Source: Burkholderiales bacterium PBB6
GTDB taxonomy: Bacteria; Pseudomonadota; Gammaproteobacteria; Burkholderiales; Burkholderiaceae_C
DNA length: 64,000 nucleotides
Assembly (NCBI GenBank): GCA_002255925.1
Contig: NKIH01000004.1
Coordinates: 372,001 to 436,000, forward strand
Direction of reading: 5' to 3'
Program-made: the position numbers and the translations under genes
Part shown: one piece after another, positions 49,241 through 57,144 of the stretch
How positions within the stretch are numbered: the first letter of the stretch is position 1
How the letters are laid out: every line of letters starts with the position of its first letter
Notes under the pieces: model-generated
Told to the model about the DNA's origin: nothing
What the model saw: the letters and a program-made list of their open reading frames with translations, nothing else
Databases searched by the model: none

Positions 49241-50281
49241 TCAGGCTTGAAGCGCGATGGTGTCCTGGTTGGCCGCGCCCAGGTCGGCTGGCAGCAGCAC
49301 GTGGTCCTCGGCGAGGTGGTCAAAGAAGGTATGGACTGCCCGCAGTTGCGCGTCGCAGTCGTCCAGGGTGTTCATCACGCCGCGGAAGGCTTCGCCGCCC
49401 GGCAGCGCACGCACGGCCCAGCCGATGTGCTTGCGTGCGCTGCGCACGCCGGCATCTTCGCCGTAGAGCGTGTAGTGCTCATGCAGGTGGTCGGTCAGCC
49501 AACGCTGCACGTCGCGGGTGGCGGGTGGCGGCAGTATCTCGCCGGTGGCGAGGAAATGCGCGATCTCCCGAAAGATCCAGGGGCGCCCCTGGGCGGCGCG
49601 GCCGATCATCAGCGCGTCGGCGCCGGTGTAGCGCAGCACCTCGGCGGCCTTCTGCGGCGAATCGATGTCGCCGTTGGCCACCACCGGAATGCGCAGCGCT
49701 GCCTTCACGGCGGCCACGGTGTCGTGCTCGGCGTAGCCCTTGTAGCCTTGCTCGCGGGTGCGGCCATGGATGGTCAGCATCGCGATGCCGGCGTTCTCGA
49801 AGTCCCGGGCCAGGCGCAGGGCGTTGCGTTCGGTGTCGCACCAGCCGGTGCGCATCTTCAGTGTCACCGGCACGCCCTTGGCAGCGCAGGCGGCCACCAC
49901 GGCTTCAACAATCGCCAACGCGCCGGCTTCATCGCGCATCAGCGCAGAGCCGGCCCATTTGTTGCACACCTTCTTGGCGGGGCAACCCATGTTGATGTCG
50001 ATGATCTGTGCGCCGCGGTCGATGTTGTAGGCGGCGGCCTCGGCCATCATCGGCCCCTCGGTGCCGGCAATCTGCACCGCGATGGGCGCAGATTCACCTT
50101 CGTGGTTGGCCCGGCGCGAGGTTTTCAGCGAGTTCCACAGGTCTTTGCGCGAGGTCACCATCTCGCTCACCGCATAGCCGGCGCCCAACTGCTTGCACAG
50201 CATCCGGAACGGCCGATCAGTCACCCCGGCCATCGGGGCGACGAACAGGTTGTTCGGCAGCGCGTAAGGGCCGATGTGCAT
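49241..50281 (-). CDS. dusB: tRNA-dihydrouridine synthase DusB
   Basis: FMN-dependent enzyme that reduces uridine in the D-loop of tRNA. The 346-residue protein has VAPMAGVTDRPFRMLC at the N-terminus, the catalytic Cys in IDINMGCPAKKVCNKWAG, VTLKMRTGW, IHGRTREQGYKG and VANGDIDSPQKA for flavin binding, and ALMIGRAAQGRPWIF. The ATG at 50281 gives the family N-terminus (HIGPYALPNN); the frame stays open about 100 codons upstream but encodes nothing family-like and overlaps the divergent gene. First gene of the dusB-fis-purH transcript. Confidence 0.95.
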   Translation of the reverse strand: MHIGPYALPNNLFVAPMAGVTDRPFRMLCKQLGAGYAVSEMVTSRKDLWNSLKTSRRANHEGESAPIAVQIAGTEGPMMAEAAAYNIDRGAQIIDINMGCPAKKVCNKWAGSALMRDEAGALAIVEAVVAACAAKGVPVTLKMRTGWCDTERNALRLARDFENAGIAMLTIHGRTREQGYKGYAEHDTVAAVKAALRIPVVANGDIDSPQKAAEVLRYTGADALMIGRAAQGRPWIFREIAHFLATGEILPPPATRDVQRWLTDHLHEHYTLYGEDAGVRSARKHIGWAVRALPGGEAFRGVMNTLDDCDAQLRAVHTFFDHLAEDHVLLPADLGAANQDTIALQA

Positions 50282-50372
50282 GGGGAGGAGGGGGTTGGGA
50301 CTGCTGAAAAAGGAGGCAGGAGTATAGCCGTCCGTCCCCCATTGAGGGTGGTGCTTGGGTGGTTCTGGTGAA

Positions 50373-50867
50373 ATGATGCCCATGGACATGTGGATGACTT
50401 CCGTGTTGGCCTGGCTGGCGCTGCCCCAGTTCGGTCTCAGCACCTTGTTTTTGGTGTCACTGGTGTCGGCGACGCTGCTGCCGCTGGGCTCGGAGCCGGT
50501 GGTGTTCGGCCTCGTCAAGCTCGACCCTGGCCTGTTCTGGCCAGCCATGTTTGTGGCCACCGCCGGCAACACCCTGGGCGGGGCCATCAGCTGGTGGATG
50601 GGTTTTGGTGCTGAGCGGGCCTATGAGCAGGTGCGGCAGCGCCCGCCGCGCGAGCTGGCGGTGCTGCGCTGGCTGGAACGCTTCGGCCCGATCACCTGCG
50701 TGCTGAGCTGGCTGCCCGTGGTGGGAGACCCGCTGTGCCTGCTGGCCGGCTGGCTGCGCCTGCCCTTCTGGCCCTGTTTGGCGTGGATGGCGTTGGGTAA
50801 ATTTCTGAGATACGTGACGATGACATCTGCCCTGCTGTGGTGGTTCCCGGGTAGCTTCGTCCCTTGA
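50373..50867 (+). CDS. YqaA/DedA-family (VTT domain) membrane protein
   Basis: Inner-membrane protein of 164 residues with about four hydrophobic segments. The order LFLVSLVSATLLPLGSEPVV, TAGNTLGGAISWWMGF, LERFGPITCVLSWLPVVGDPLCLLAGWLRLP matches the YqaA branch of the SNARE-associated/DedA (VTT) superfamily. Its cellular role is not settled; related DedA proteins act in undecaprenyl-phosphate or lipid transport. The start ATG at 50373 (GGTGA upstream) is preferred; ATG codons at 50376, 50382, 50388 and 50394 are close alternatives. It diverges from dusB. Confidence 0.82.
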   Translation: MMPMDMWMTSVLAWLALPQFGLSTLFLVSLVSATLLPLGSEPVVFGLVKLDPGLFWPAMFVATAGNTLGGAISWWMGFGAERAYEQVRQRPPRELAVLRWLERFGPITCVLSWLPVVGDPLCLLAGWLRLPFWPCLAWMALGKFLRYVTMTSALLWWFPGSFVP

Positions 50868-50963
50868 GTTCCGGCAAAAAGTTGCGCAGATCCCCCCAAA
50901 CGGAGGACCTTCCCCCGGGTTTCAGCGAGGCGGGAATTGCGATGTCGCGCCGACAATCTCCTG

Positions 50964-52454
50964 ATGTCTACCCCTGCCTATGACGCGCTGACGCGCGATT
51001 TCCAGCGTCTCTACAACCTCGGCCACCTGCAAAGCATGGCGTCCTGGGACCAGGCCGTGAACATGCCGCCCGGCGGCAATGAGGCCCGAGCCGCTGCGAT
51101 GACCGAGATGGCAGCGCTGCTGCACCGACTGCGTACCGACCCCGCCCTGGCTGCGGCCCTGGAGCGTGCCGGCGGCGAAAGCCTGGACGACACCCAGCGC
51201 GCCAACCTGCGCGAAATGCGCCGCGATTGGGCGGAGGTCAATGGCCTGCCCGAAGCGCTGGTGGAGCGGGGCTCGATGGCCACGTCGCGGTGTGAGCACG
51301 CCTGGCGCAAGCAGCGCCCGGCCAATGACTGGGCCGGTTTCCTGCCCAACCTGAAGGAAGTGCTGAGCGTGGCCCGCGAAGAGGCCCAGCGCCTGTCCGA
51401 GCGGCTGGGCGTGGCGCCCTACGACGCACTGATGGATCGGTTCGAGCCTGGCATGCGCAGCGACGTGGTGTCGCGGGTGTTTGGTGAGGTGCGCACCTGG
51501 TTGCCGGGCTTGATCCGCGACGTGATCGCTCGCCAATCGACGGAAGAGGTGCTGGCGCCGCAGGGGCCGTTCCCGGTGCCCGCCCAGCGCGCGCTGTGTG
51601 AGCAGTCGATGCGCCTGATGCAGTTCAATTTCGAGGCCGGTCGGCTGGATGTCAGCACGCACCCGTTTTCGGGCGGTATGCCGGAAGACGTTCGTCTGAC
51701 CACCCGGTTCTCGGACCATGAGTTCCTGACCAGCCTGATGGGCACGCTGCACGAAACCGGCCACGGCCGCTATGAGCAGAACCTGCCGCGTCACTGGCTG
51801 GGCCAGCCGATGGCGCGTGCCCGCTCGATGGCCATCCATGAAAGCCAGAGCCTGTCGTTCGAGATGCAGCTGGGTGGTCACCCGGGCTTTGCCGGTTTGC
51901 TCGCGCCGCTGGTCCAGCAGGCGTTTGGTGATCAACCTGCGTTTTCAGCGCAGAACCTGAACCGCCTCATCACGCGGGTGAAGCCCGGCCTGATCCGTGT
52001 GGACGCGGACGAGGTGACCTACCCGGCGCACGTCATCCTGCGGTACGAGATCGAGCGCGCGCTGATCGAAGGCCAGGCGGAAGCGGAAGACATTCCGGCC
52101 TTGTGGGACGAGCGCATGCAGGAGCTGCTGGGCATCGACACCCGCGGCAACTTCAAGGACGGCCCGATGCAGGACGTGCACTGGCCGGCCGGCCTGTTTG
52201 GCTACTTCCCGTGTTACTCGCTCGGGGCGATGTACGCCGCGCAGTGGTTCGCAGCCATCCGCCGGGCACACCCTGACGTGGATGCGCGCATCGCCCAGGG
52301 TGATCTGGGCGTGGTGTTCGACTGGCTGTCGCAGCACATCTGGTCAGCGGGCAGCCGCTGGACCACCGATGAGCTGGCGCTGCGGGCGAGCGGCGAAACG
52401 CTCAACCCGGCGCATTTCAAGGCCCACCTGCAGACGCGCTATCTCGGCGCCTGA
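50964..52454 (+). CDS. M32-family metallocarboxypeptidase (thermostable carboxypeptidase type)
   Basis: Cytoplasmic zinc carboxypeptidase, 496 residues as usual for family M32. All family motifs appear in order: HPF (THPFSGG), DVRLTTRF, the zinc-binding HETGH with the following YEQ, HESQSL with the third ligand Glu, IRVDADEVTYPAHV and GPMQDVHWPAG. The N-terminal half is helical. The ATG at 50964 has no strong ribosome-binding site; an in-frame codon at 50937 adds nine residues of no family character. It appears to be a single-gene unit converging on the phasin gene. Confidence 0.92.
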   Translation: MSTPAYDALTRDFQRLYNLGHLQSMASWDQAVNMPPGGNEARAAAMTEMAALLHRLRTDPALAAALERAGGESLDDTQRANLREMRRDWAEVNGLPEALVERGSMATSRCEHAWRKQRPANDWAGFLPNLKEVLSVAREEAQRLSERLGVAPYDALMDRFEPGMRSDVVSRVFGEVRTWLPGLIRDVIARQSTEEVLAPQGPFPVPAQRALCEQSMRLMQFNFEAGRLDVSTHPFSGGMPEDVRLTTRFSDHEFLTSLMGTLHETGHGRYEQNLPRHWLGQPMARARSMAIHESQSLSFEMQLGGHPGFAGLLAPLVQQAFGDQPAFSAQNLNRLITRVKPGLIRVDADEVTYPAHVILRYEIERALIEGQAEAEDIPALWDERMQELLGIDTRGNFKDGPMQDVHWPAGLFGYFPCYSLGAMYAAQWFAAIRRAHPDVDARIAQGDLGVVFDWLSQHIWSAGSRWTTDELALRASGETLNPAHFKAHLQTRYLGA

Positions 52455-52459
52455 GGGGG

Positions 52460-52476
52460 CCGGGCGAAGCGCCCGG
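52460..52476. terminator. Hairpin between the convergent carboxypeptidase and phasin genes
   Basis: CCGGGCG and CGCCCGG form a 7-base-pair stem around AAG. It lies between two convergent stops; no T-tract is present, so it is a weak candidate. Confidence 0.45.
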
Positions 52477-52484
52477 TGATGTGA

Positions 52485-53180
52485 TCAGCCTTCGGCCGGT
52501 GCGGGTGCAGCGGCGGCCGCGGGTGCCACCACCTTGGCCGCCTTGGCCGGCGCCTTCTTGGCAGCAGCCTTGGTCGCAAGAGCCTTCTTGGCTGGTGCAG
52601 CCGGTGCAGCCTTCACAGCCACCTTGGCAGCAGCCTTCTTCGGCGCAGCAGCCTTGGCAGCCGGCTTCGCGGCGGTCTTGGTCACGGCCTTGGTGGCTGC
52701 CTTGGCAGGAGCCGCAGCCTTGGCAGCCGGCTTCTTCTTCGCAGCTGCCTTCGGGGCGTTCAGGCCCAGGGCCGCTTCGATGGCCGCCAGGCGAGCCGAC
52801 AGGCTGGCCACATCAGCGGCGGTCGGCACGCCCAGCTTGCCCATGGCCTTGGCCGTGCGCGATTCAAAAATCGATTCCAGCTTGTCCCACGAGGCACCGG
52901 CCTTGTTGGTCACTTCGCCGGCCATGGCGCTGACCTTGCCGGTCACGTCGCCCAGGCGCTCTTCGGCCACGGCCTGGGTCTTGCGCTGCAGGCTCACGCC
53001 TTCTTTCACCAGCGCTTCAAACACCTTGCCGCCTTCTTCCTGGGCCTTGGCAAAGGCACCCATGCCGGCCAGCCAGATCTGCTGGGCGGACGCCTTCACG
53101 GCACCGGCGAGCTGGCTGTCCAGCAGGCCTGCGGGGGAAGCAGCTTTCTGCTCAGCCATCTTCTTCAGCTTCTTGACCAT
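52485..53180 (-). CDS. Phasin family protein with Ala/Lys-rich histone-like tail (PhaF type)
   Basis: Predicted polyhydroxyalkanoate granule-associated protein, 231 residues. The N-terminal part (about residues 1-125) matches the PhaI/PhaF phasin pattern: SAQQIWLAGMGAFAKAQEEG, GGKVFEALVKEG, and a helical segment ending in a short leucine-zipper-like coiled coil (DVASLSARLAAIEAALG). The C-terminal 95 residues are repeats of AAKP-like motifs, as in PhaF proteins that bind both granules and DNA. The ATG at 53180 has AAGGAATC upstream. No PHA synthase gene is in the window. Confidence 0.88.
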   Translation of the reverse strand: MVKKLKKMAEQKAASPAGLLDSQLAGAVKASAQQIWLAGMGAFAKAQEEGGKVFEALVKEGVSLQRKTQAVAEERLGDVTGKVSAMAGEVTNKAGASWDKLESIFESRTAKAMGKLGVPTAADVASLSARLAAIEAALGLNAPKAAAKKKPAAKAAAPAKAATKAVTKTAAKPAAKAAAPKKAAAKVAVKAAPAAPAKKALATKAAAKKAPAKAAKVVAPAAAAAPAPAEG

Positions 53181-53299
53181 GGGTGATTCCTTCAATGTCG
53201 TGGCATCAACAATCGGTGCGTGAACCGCCATGCCACCATGCGGTCGTCCGTCTTGAATTGAGTGTAGGAGGACGCTCTGGAGCCAACATCCTAATTCCC

Positions 53300-53315
53300 T
53301 AGGGGCCGGCCCCTA
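53300..53315. promoter_or_regulatory. Perfect 16-base palindrome between phasin and acyl-CoA reductase genes
   Basis: TAGGGGCCGGCCCCTA is fully symmetric and lies in the 228-base divergent region, 120 bases upstream of the phasin start and 94 bases upstream of the reductase start. The position suits an operator for either or both genes, but the binding protein is unknown. Confidence 0.45.
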
Positions 53316-53408
53316 TCCCGGGTTAGCGCTCAGCCGGAGGCCGCGCGAGCTGTCCGAGAATCGATTGTCTGTTTTCTCTTCACGTCACTCTTGGTTCTGG
53401 AGGATCGC

Positions 53409-55406
53409 ATGCAGTATTTCGTGACCGGCGCGACCGGCTTCATCGGCAAACGACTGGTGCGTCAACTGCTGTCGCGTCGTGGCAGCACCGTGTATTTCCT
53501 GGTTCGGCCGGGCAGCGAAGACAAGGCAGCGGCCTTGCTGAAAGACTGGGGTGTGAGCCGCCAGCGCGCGATCGCCGTGAGCGGTGACCTGACACAGCGC
53601 AAGCTCGGCGTGGCCGCCGACGTGATCAAGGGCCTGAAGGGCCAGATCGACGCCGTCTATCACCTGGCCGCCGTCTACGACCTGGGCGCCGACGAAGAAG
53701 CGCAGGTGCATGTCAATGTGGAAGGTACCCGCAACGTCGTCGAGTTCGCCAAGGCGATCGACGCCGGCCACCTGCACCATGTGAGCTCGATCGCTGCGGC
53801 CGGGCTGTACGAGGGCGTGTTCCGCGAAGACATGTTCTCCGAGGCTGAGAACCTCGATCACCCGTATTTCATGACCAAGCACGAGTCCGAGAAGATCGTG
53901 CGCACCGAATCGAAGGTGCCGTGGACGGTGTACCGACCGGCGATGGTGGTGGGCGACTCCACCACCGGCGAGATGGACAAGATCGACGGCCCGTATTACT
54001 TCTTCAAGCTGATCCAGCGCATGCGTCAGATCCTGCCGCCGTGGATGCCTGCGGTCGGCCTGGAAGGTGGCCGCATCAACATCGTGCCAGTCGACTTCGT
54101 GGTGGCGGCGCTCGACCACATCAGCCATTCGAAGCAGCCGCTGAAGGGCAAGTGCTTCCATCTGGTCGACCCGACCGGCTACCGCGTGGGCGACGTGCTC
54201 GACATCTTCAGCAAGGCGGCGCACGCCCCGAAGATGAACCTGTTCGTCAACGCCGCGCTGCTGGGCTTCATTCCGCGCAGCGTGACCAAGGGTCTGCTGG
54301 CGCTGGCACCGGTGCGCCGCGTGCGCAACGCGGTGATGAAGGACCTGGGCCTGCCCGAGGACATCCTCACCTTCATCAACTACCCGACGCGCTTTGACTG
54401 CCGCGAAACCCAGGCTGCACTGAAGGGCTCGGGCATTACTTGCCCGAACCTGCACGACTACGCCTGGCGCCTGTGGGACTACTGGGAGCGTCATCTCGAC
54501 CCGGCGCTGTTCATCGACCGCACGCTGAAGGGCACGGTGGGTGGCAAGGTGGTGCTGGTCACTGGCGGCTCGTCCGGCATTGGCTTGGCCGCGGCGATGA
54601 AGTTCGCCGAGGCGGGCGCCATCACCGTGATCTGCGCGCGCGATGAAATCAAGCTGCAGGAAGCGGTGACGCTCATCCGCGAGCACGCTGGCAAGGACGC
54701 GCAGGTGCACAGCATCGCGGCCGACATCGCCAGCGAGGAAAGCTGCGGGGCGATGCTTGCGACCATCGAGAGCCAGTTCGGCGGCGTGGACTTCCTGATC
54801 AACAACGCCGGCCGTTCTATCCGCCGCGCCATCGAGAGCAGCTACGAGCGCTTTCACGATTACGAACGCACGATGCAGCTGAACTACTTCGGCTGTCTGC
54901 GGGTGACGATGGGCCTGCTGCCCGGCATGGTGCGCAAGCGCCGCGGCCATGTGGTGAACATCAGCTCGATCGGTGTGCTGACCAATGCACCGCGCTTCTC
55001 GGCCTACGTGGCCAGCAAGGCCGCGCTGGATGCCTGGACGCGTTGCGCCTCCAGCGAGTTTGCTGACCAGGGCGTGACCTTCACCACCATCAACATGCCG
55101 CTGGTGCGCACGCCGATGATCGCGCCCACGAAGATCTACAACAACGTGCCGACGCTGTCGCCGGAAGAGGCCGCCGACATGATCGCCCAGGCCTGCATCG
55201 ACAAGCCGGTGCGCATCGCCACCCGCCTGGGCATCACCGGCCAGGTGATGCATGCGCTGGTGCCGCGCGTGGCGCAGATCATGATGAACACCAGCTTCCG
55301 CATGTTCCCTGACTCCGAGGCGGCCAAGGGTGACAAGCTGGATCGCCCCAAGTTGTCACCGGAAGCCGTGGCGTTCCAGCAGATGATGCGCGGCATTCAC
55401 TTCTGA
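53409..55406 (+). CDS. Two-domain alcohol-forming fatty acyl-CoA reductase (SDR fusion)
   Basis: Predicted NADPH-dependent reductase converting fatty acyl-CoA to fatty alcohol. The 665-residue protein fuses two short-chain dehydrogenase domains. The first (about 1-370) has YFVTGATGFIGKRLV, AVYHLAAVYDLGADEEAQ, HHVSSIAAAGLY and Y-X3-K in HPYFMTKHESEK; the second (about 378-640) has VLVTGGSSGIGLAAAMKF, NNAGRSIRRAIESSYERF and YVASK. Order, linker (ERHLDPALFIDRTLKGTV) and length match the Marinobacter aquaeolei enzyme Maqu_2507, which makes fatty alcohols for wax esters; this match is from memory of that family. GGAGGA precedes the ATG. The physiological product here is not known. Confidence 0.85.
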   Translation: MQYFVTGATGFIGKRLVRQLLSRRGSTVYFLVRPGSEDKAAALLKDWGVSRQRAIAVSGDLTQRKLGVAADVIKGLKGQIDAVYHLAAVYDLGADEEAQVHVNVEGTRNVVEFAKAIDAGHLHHVSSIAAAGLYEGVFREDMFSEAENLDHPYFMTKHESEKIVRTESKVPWTVYRPAMVVGDSTTGEMDKIDGPYYFFKLIQRMRQILPPWMPAVGLEGGRINIVPVDFVVAALDHISHSKQPLKGKCFHLVDPTGYRVGDVLDIFSKAAHAPKMNLFVNAALLGFIPRSVTKGLLALAPVRRVRNAVMKDLGLPEDILTFINYPTRFDCRETQAALKGSGITCPNLHDYAWRLWDYWERHLDPALFIDRTLKGTVGGKVVLVTGGSSGIGLAAAMKFAEAGAITVICARDEIKLQEAVTLIREHAGKDAQVHSIAADIASEESCGAMLATIESQFGGVDFLINNAGRSIRRAIESSYERFHDYERTMQLNYFGCLRVTMGLLPGMVRKRRGHVVNISSIGVLTNAPRFSAYVASKAALDAWTRCASSEFADQGVTFTTINMPLVRTPMIAPTKIYNNVPTLSPEEAADMIAQACIDKPVRIATRLGITGQVMHALVPRVAQIMMNTSFRMFPDSEAAKGDKLDRPKLSPEAVAFQQMMRGIHF

Positions 55407-56116
55407 GCTTGCTGCAACTCCGCCCTGGCGTGTGGCAACACCCGCAGGGCGGCGTTCAGCCCCAGGCCGGCCATCAGCCCGGCCACGGCCAGATCAGGCC
55501 AGACCGTGCCGGTGCCGAACACGCCGACGGCAGCCAGCATCACCGCCACATTGCCGATGGCGTCGTTGCGGCTGCACAGCCACACGCTGCGCATGTTGGC
55601 GTCACCGTCACGGTAGGCGTAGAGCATCAGCGCCACGCCGAGGTTGACGGCCAGCGCCAGGGCGCCGGTCAGGCCCATCGTCATGGGCTCAGGCGGCGCG
55701 CCGTTCATCACGGCCCACACCACCCGGGCCAGCACCAGCACGCCGAAGCTCGCCATCGCGGCGGCCTTCAGCAGCGCGGCGCGTGCGCGCCACACGGCGG
55801 CCCAGCCCAGCACCATCAAGGAGATGGCGTAGCTGGCTGCGTCCCCCGCGAAGTCGAGGGCGTCGGCCCACAAGGCCACTGAGCCGCTGCGCACGCCCAG
55901 GCCCACTTCGAGCAGGAACATGCCGCCGTTCAAGGCCAGTGCCCACCACAGCACCTTGCGCAGGGCCGGATTGCTGGCGAAGCTGGCGCCGTGGTCGTGG
56001 TCATGCCCGCCGTGGTCATGGCCGTGGCTGCAGGTGTGGCCAGCCGCCGGGGCGGGGTGATGGTGGGTATGGTGATCGGCGTGATCAGCGTGTGGATCGG
56101 CGTGGTGGTGAGGCAT
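55397..56116 (-). CDS. Cation diffusion facilitator-type metal transporter with His-rich N-terminus
   Basis: Predicted inner-membrane metal exporter of 239 residues. It opens with a His/Asp-rich tail (about residues 1-42, PHHHADPHADHADHH and HGHDHGGHDHDHG), followed by about six membrane segments. The first CDF metal site is ADALDFAGDAASY, with Asp in place of the His of zinc-type members; the second (SRNDAIGNVAV) also departs from the usual His-X3-Asp. Metal identity is therefore open. AAGGAA precedes the ATG at 56116. It diverges from a merR gene and its stop overlaps the reductase gene by 10 bases. Confidence 0.8.
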   Translation of the reverse strand: MPHHHADPHADHADHHTHHHPAPAAGHTCSHGHDHGGHDHDHGASFASNPALRKVLWWALALNGGMFLLEVGLGVRSGSVALWADALDFAGDAASYAISLMVLGWAAVWRARAALLKAAAMASFGVLVLARVVWAVMNGAPPEPMTMGLTGALALAVNLGVALMLYAYRDGDANMRSVWLCSRNDAIGNVAVMLAAVGVFGTGTVWPDLAVAGLMAGLGLNAALRVLPHARAELQQAQK

Positions 56117-56144
56117 GGAATTTCCTTCTGAGGCATCATTGAAA

Positions 56145-56168
56145 ACCATGAAGCCACTTGAAGGTCAA
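56145..56168 (-). promoter_or_regulatory. MerR-type operator/promoter for the metal transporter
   Basis: On the plus strand ACCATGAAG and CTTGAAGGT flank CCA, an inverted repeat with 7 of 9 matching pairs. Read leftward, TTGACC (56168-56163) is the -35 box, followed by a 19-base spacer holding the repeat and a weak -10 TTCAAT. A long spacer with a central repeat is typical of MerR-activated promoters. The site covers the likely start codon of merR itself (56148). Confidence 0.6.
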
Positions 56169-56627
56169 GCGCCTGACCACACCACTGGCGCGGCGCTGCG
56201 CATCGGCGAGCTGTCGCGTCACACCGGCCTGAGCACGGCCAGCATCCGGTTTTATGAGCAGCAAGGCCTGCTGCCGCCGCCCGTGAGGCTGGCGAACAAC
56301 TACCGTTTGTACGGGCTGGAGGCCCTGAAGCGCCTGCAGTTCATCGCCCAGTGCCGTGCGCTGGACATGAGCCTGGACGAAGTGCGCTCACTGCTGGCCC
56401 ATGAGGCCGCCCCGGGCGACCACGCCGCGCACGAGGTGATCGACGAGCACCTGGCGCATGTGCGCGAGCGGCTGGCGGCGCTGCAGTCGCTGGAAAGCCG
56501 GCTGCTGGCCTTGCGGGCCAGCTGCTGTGCCGGCCCTACGGACGCCTGCGGCGTGGTGCAGGCGATTGGTGACATGGGGCTGGAGGCCGCGGCCACCCAC
56601 CGGGGGGCGGTGCACCGCGGCGCCTGA
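56148..56627 (+). CDS. MerR-family metal-responsive regulator (CadR/PbrR/ZntR-like)
   Basis: Predicted activator of the divergent metal transporter, about 159 residues. The winged helix-turn-helix [20 protein letters not shown] lies near the N-terminus, then [25 protein letters not shown], where the Cys matches the first metal-binding Cys of CadR/PbrR proteins. A long dimer helix and a C-terminal Cys cluster ([11 protein letters not shown]) follow, which would complete the metal site. ATG at 56148 is preferred to 56115, which overlaps the transporter start codon on the other strand; either way the protein has an unusual N-terminal extension of 17 or more residues before the helix-turn-helix. 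Confidence 0.85.
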   Translation: MKPLEGQAPDHTTGAALRIGELSRHTGLSTASIRFYEQQGLLPPPVRLANNYRLYGLEALKRLQFIAQCRALDMSLDEVRSLLAHEAAPGDHAAHEVIDEHLAHVRERLAALQSLESRLLALRASCCAGPTDACGVVQAIGDMGLEAAATHRGAVHRGA

Positions 56628-56640
56628 GCGCCGGGCGGTA

Positions 56641-56964
56641 TCAGCGCTTGCGGATCTCGGTGACCACGTACTGGCCACCGACCTTGTCGGCCGTGAAGGT
56701 CACGGCGTCACCTTCGGCCAGGCCGTCGAGCAGCGTGGCGGGTTGGGCGCGGAACACCATGGTCATCGGCGGCATGTCGAGGTTCTTGATCTCGCCGTGC
56801 TTCAGCGTGACCTTGGCCTGCGCCTTGTCGATCTTGCGCACTTCGCCGTCTGCCGCGTGGGCCGACACGGCGGCTGCCAGCAGCGTCAACGCCACCAGCG
56901 CGCCGGTCAGCGGGGCGGTCAGCCAGCGGGTGTGCGGGGCAGAAGTGACAGAGGTGTGGCGCAT
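56641..56964 (-). CDS. CusF-like periplasmic copper-binding protein
   Basis: Small exported protein of 107 residues. A Sec signal peptide (cleavage near VSAHA-A) precedes an OB-fold domain of the CusF type: [20 protein letters not shown], then [10 protein letters not shown] and [10 protein letters not shown]. The His and two Met copper ligands are present, while the Trp that stacks on copper in E. coli CusF is replaced by Met in the DMPPMTM segment. CusF carries Cu(I) or Ag(I) to an efflux pump, but no cus pump is adjacent. AAGGAGA precedes the ATG at 56964. It converges on merR. Confidence 0.85.
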   Translation of the reverse strand: MRHTSVTSAPHTRWLTAPLTGALVALTLLAAAVSAHAADGEVRKIDKAQAKVTLKHGEIKNLDMPPMTMVFRAQPATLLDGLAEGDAVTFTADKVGGQYVVTEIRKR

Positions 56965-57144
56965 CGAATTCTCCTTGGGTACTCCAACAACGGACAGCTT
57001 ATCAAGGTGGACGACATGCCCGCACACAAAGTTCCCGCTTCGCCCTCGGGCGGGCCCAGCTTGCTCTCTAAAATGCAGGCATCGACGCCGGGATCTCCGG
57101 CAGCTTCTTCCAACCTTTCACGCCAGCCCGGGCCCCACATCGCC

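Noticed and set aside
50282..50587. Upstream extension of the dusB frame
   Set aside because: It runs into the divergent YqaA-type gene, and the DusB family sequence starts at the ATG at 50281.
56458..57144. Long upstream extension of the argB frame
   Set aside because: It crosses merR and the cusF-like gene, shows no family sequence, and argB has a good internal ATG at 57145 giving the normal length.
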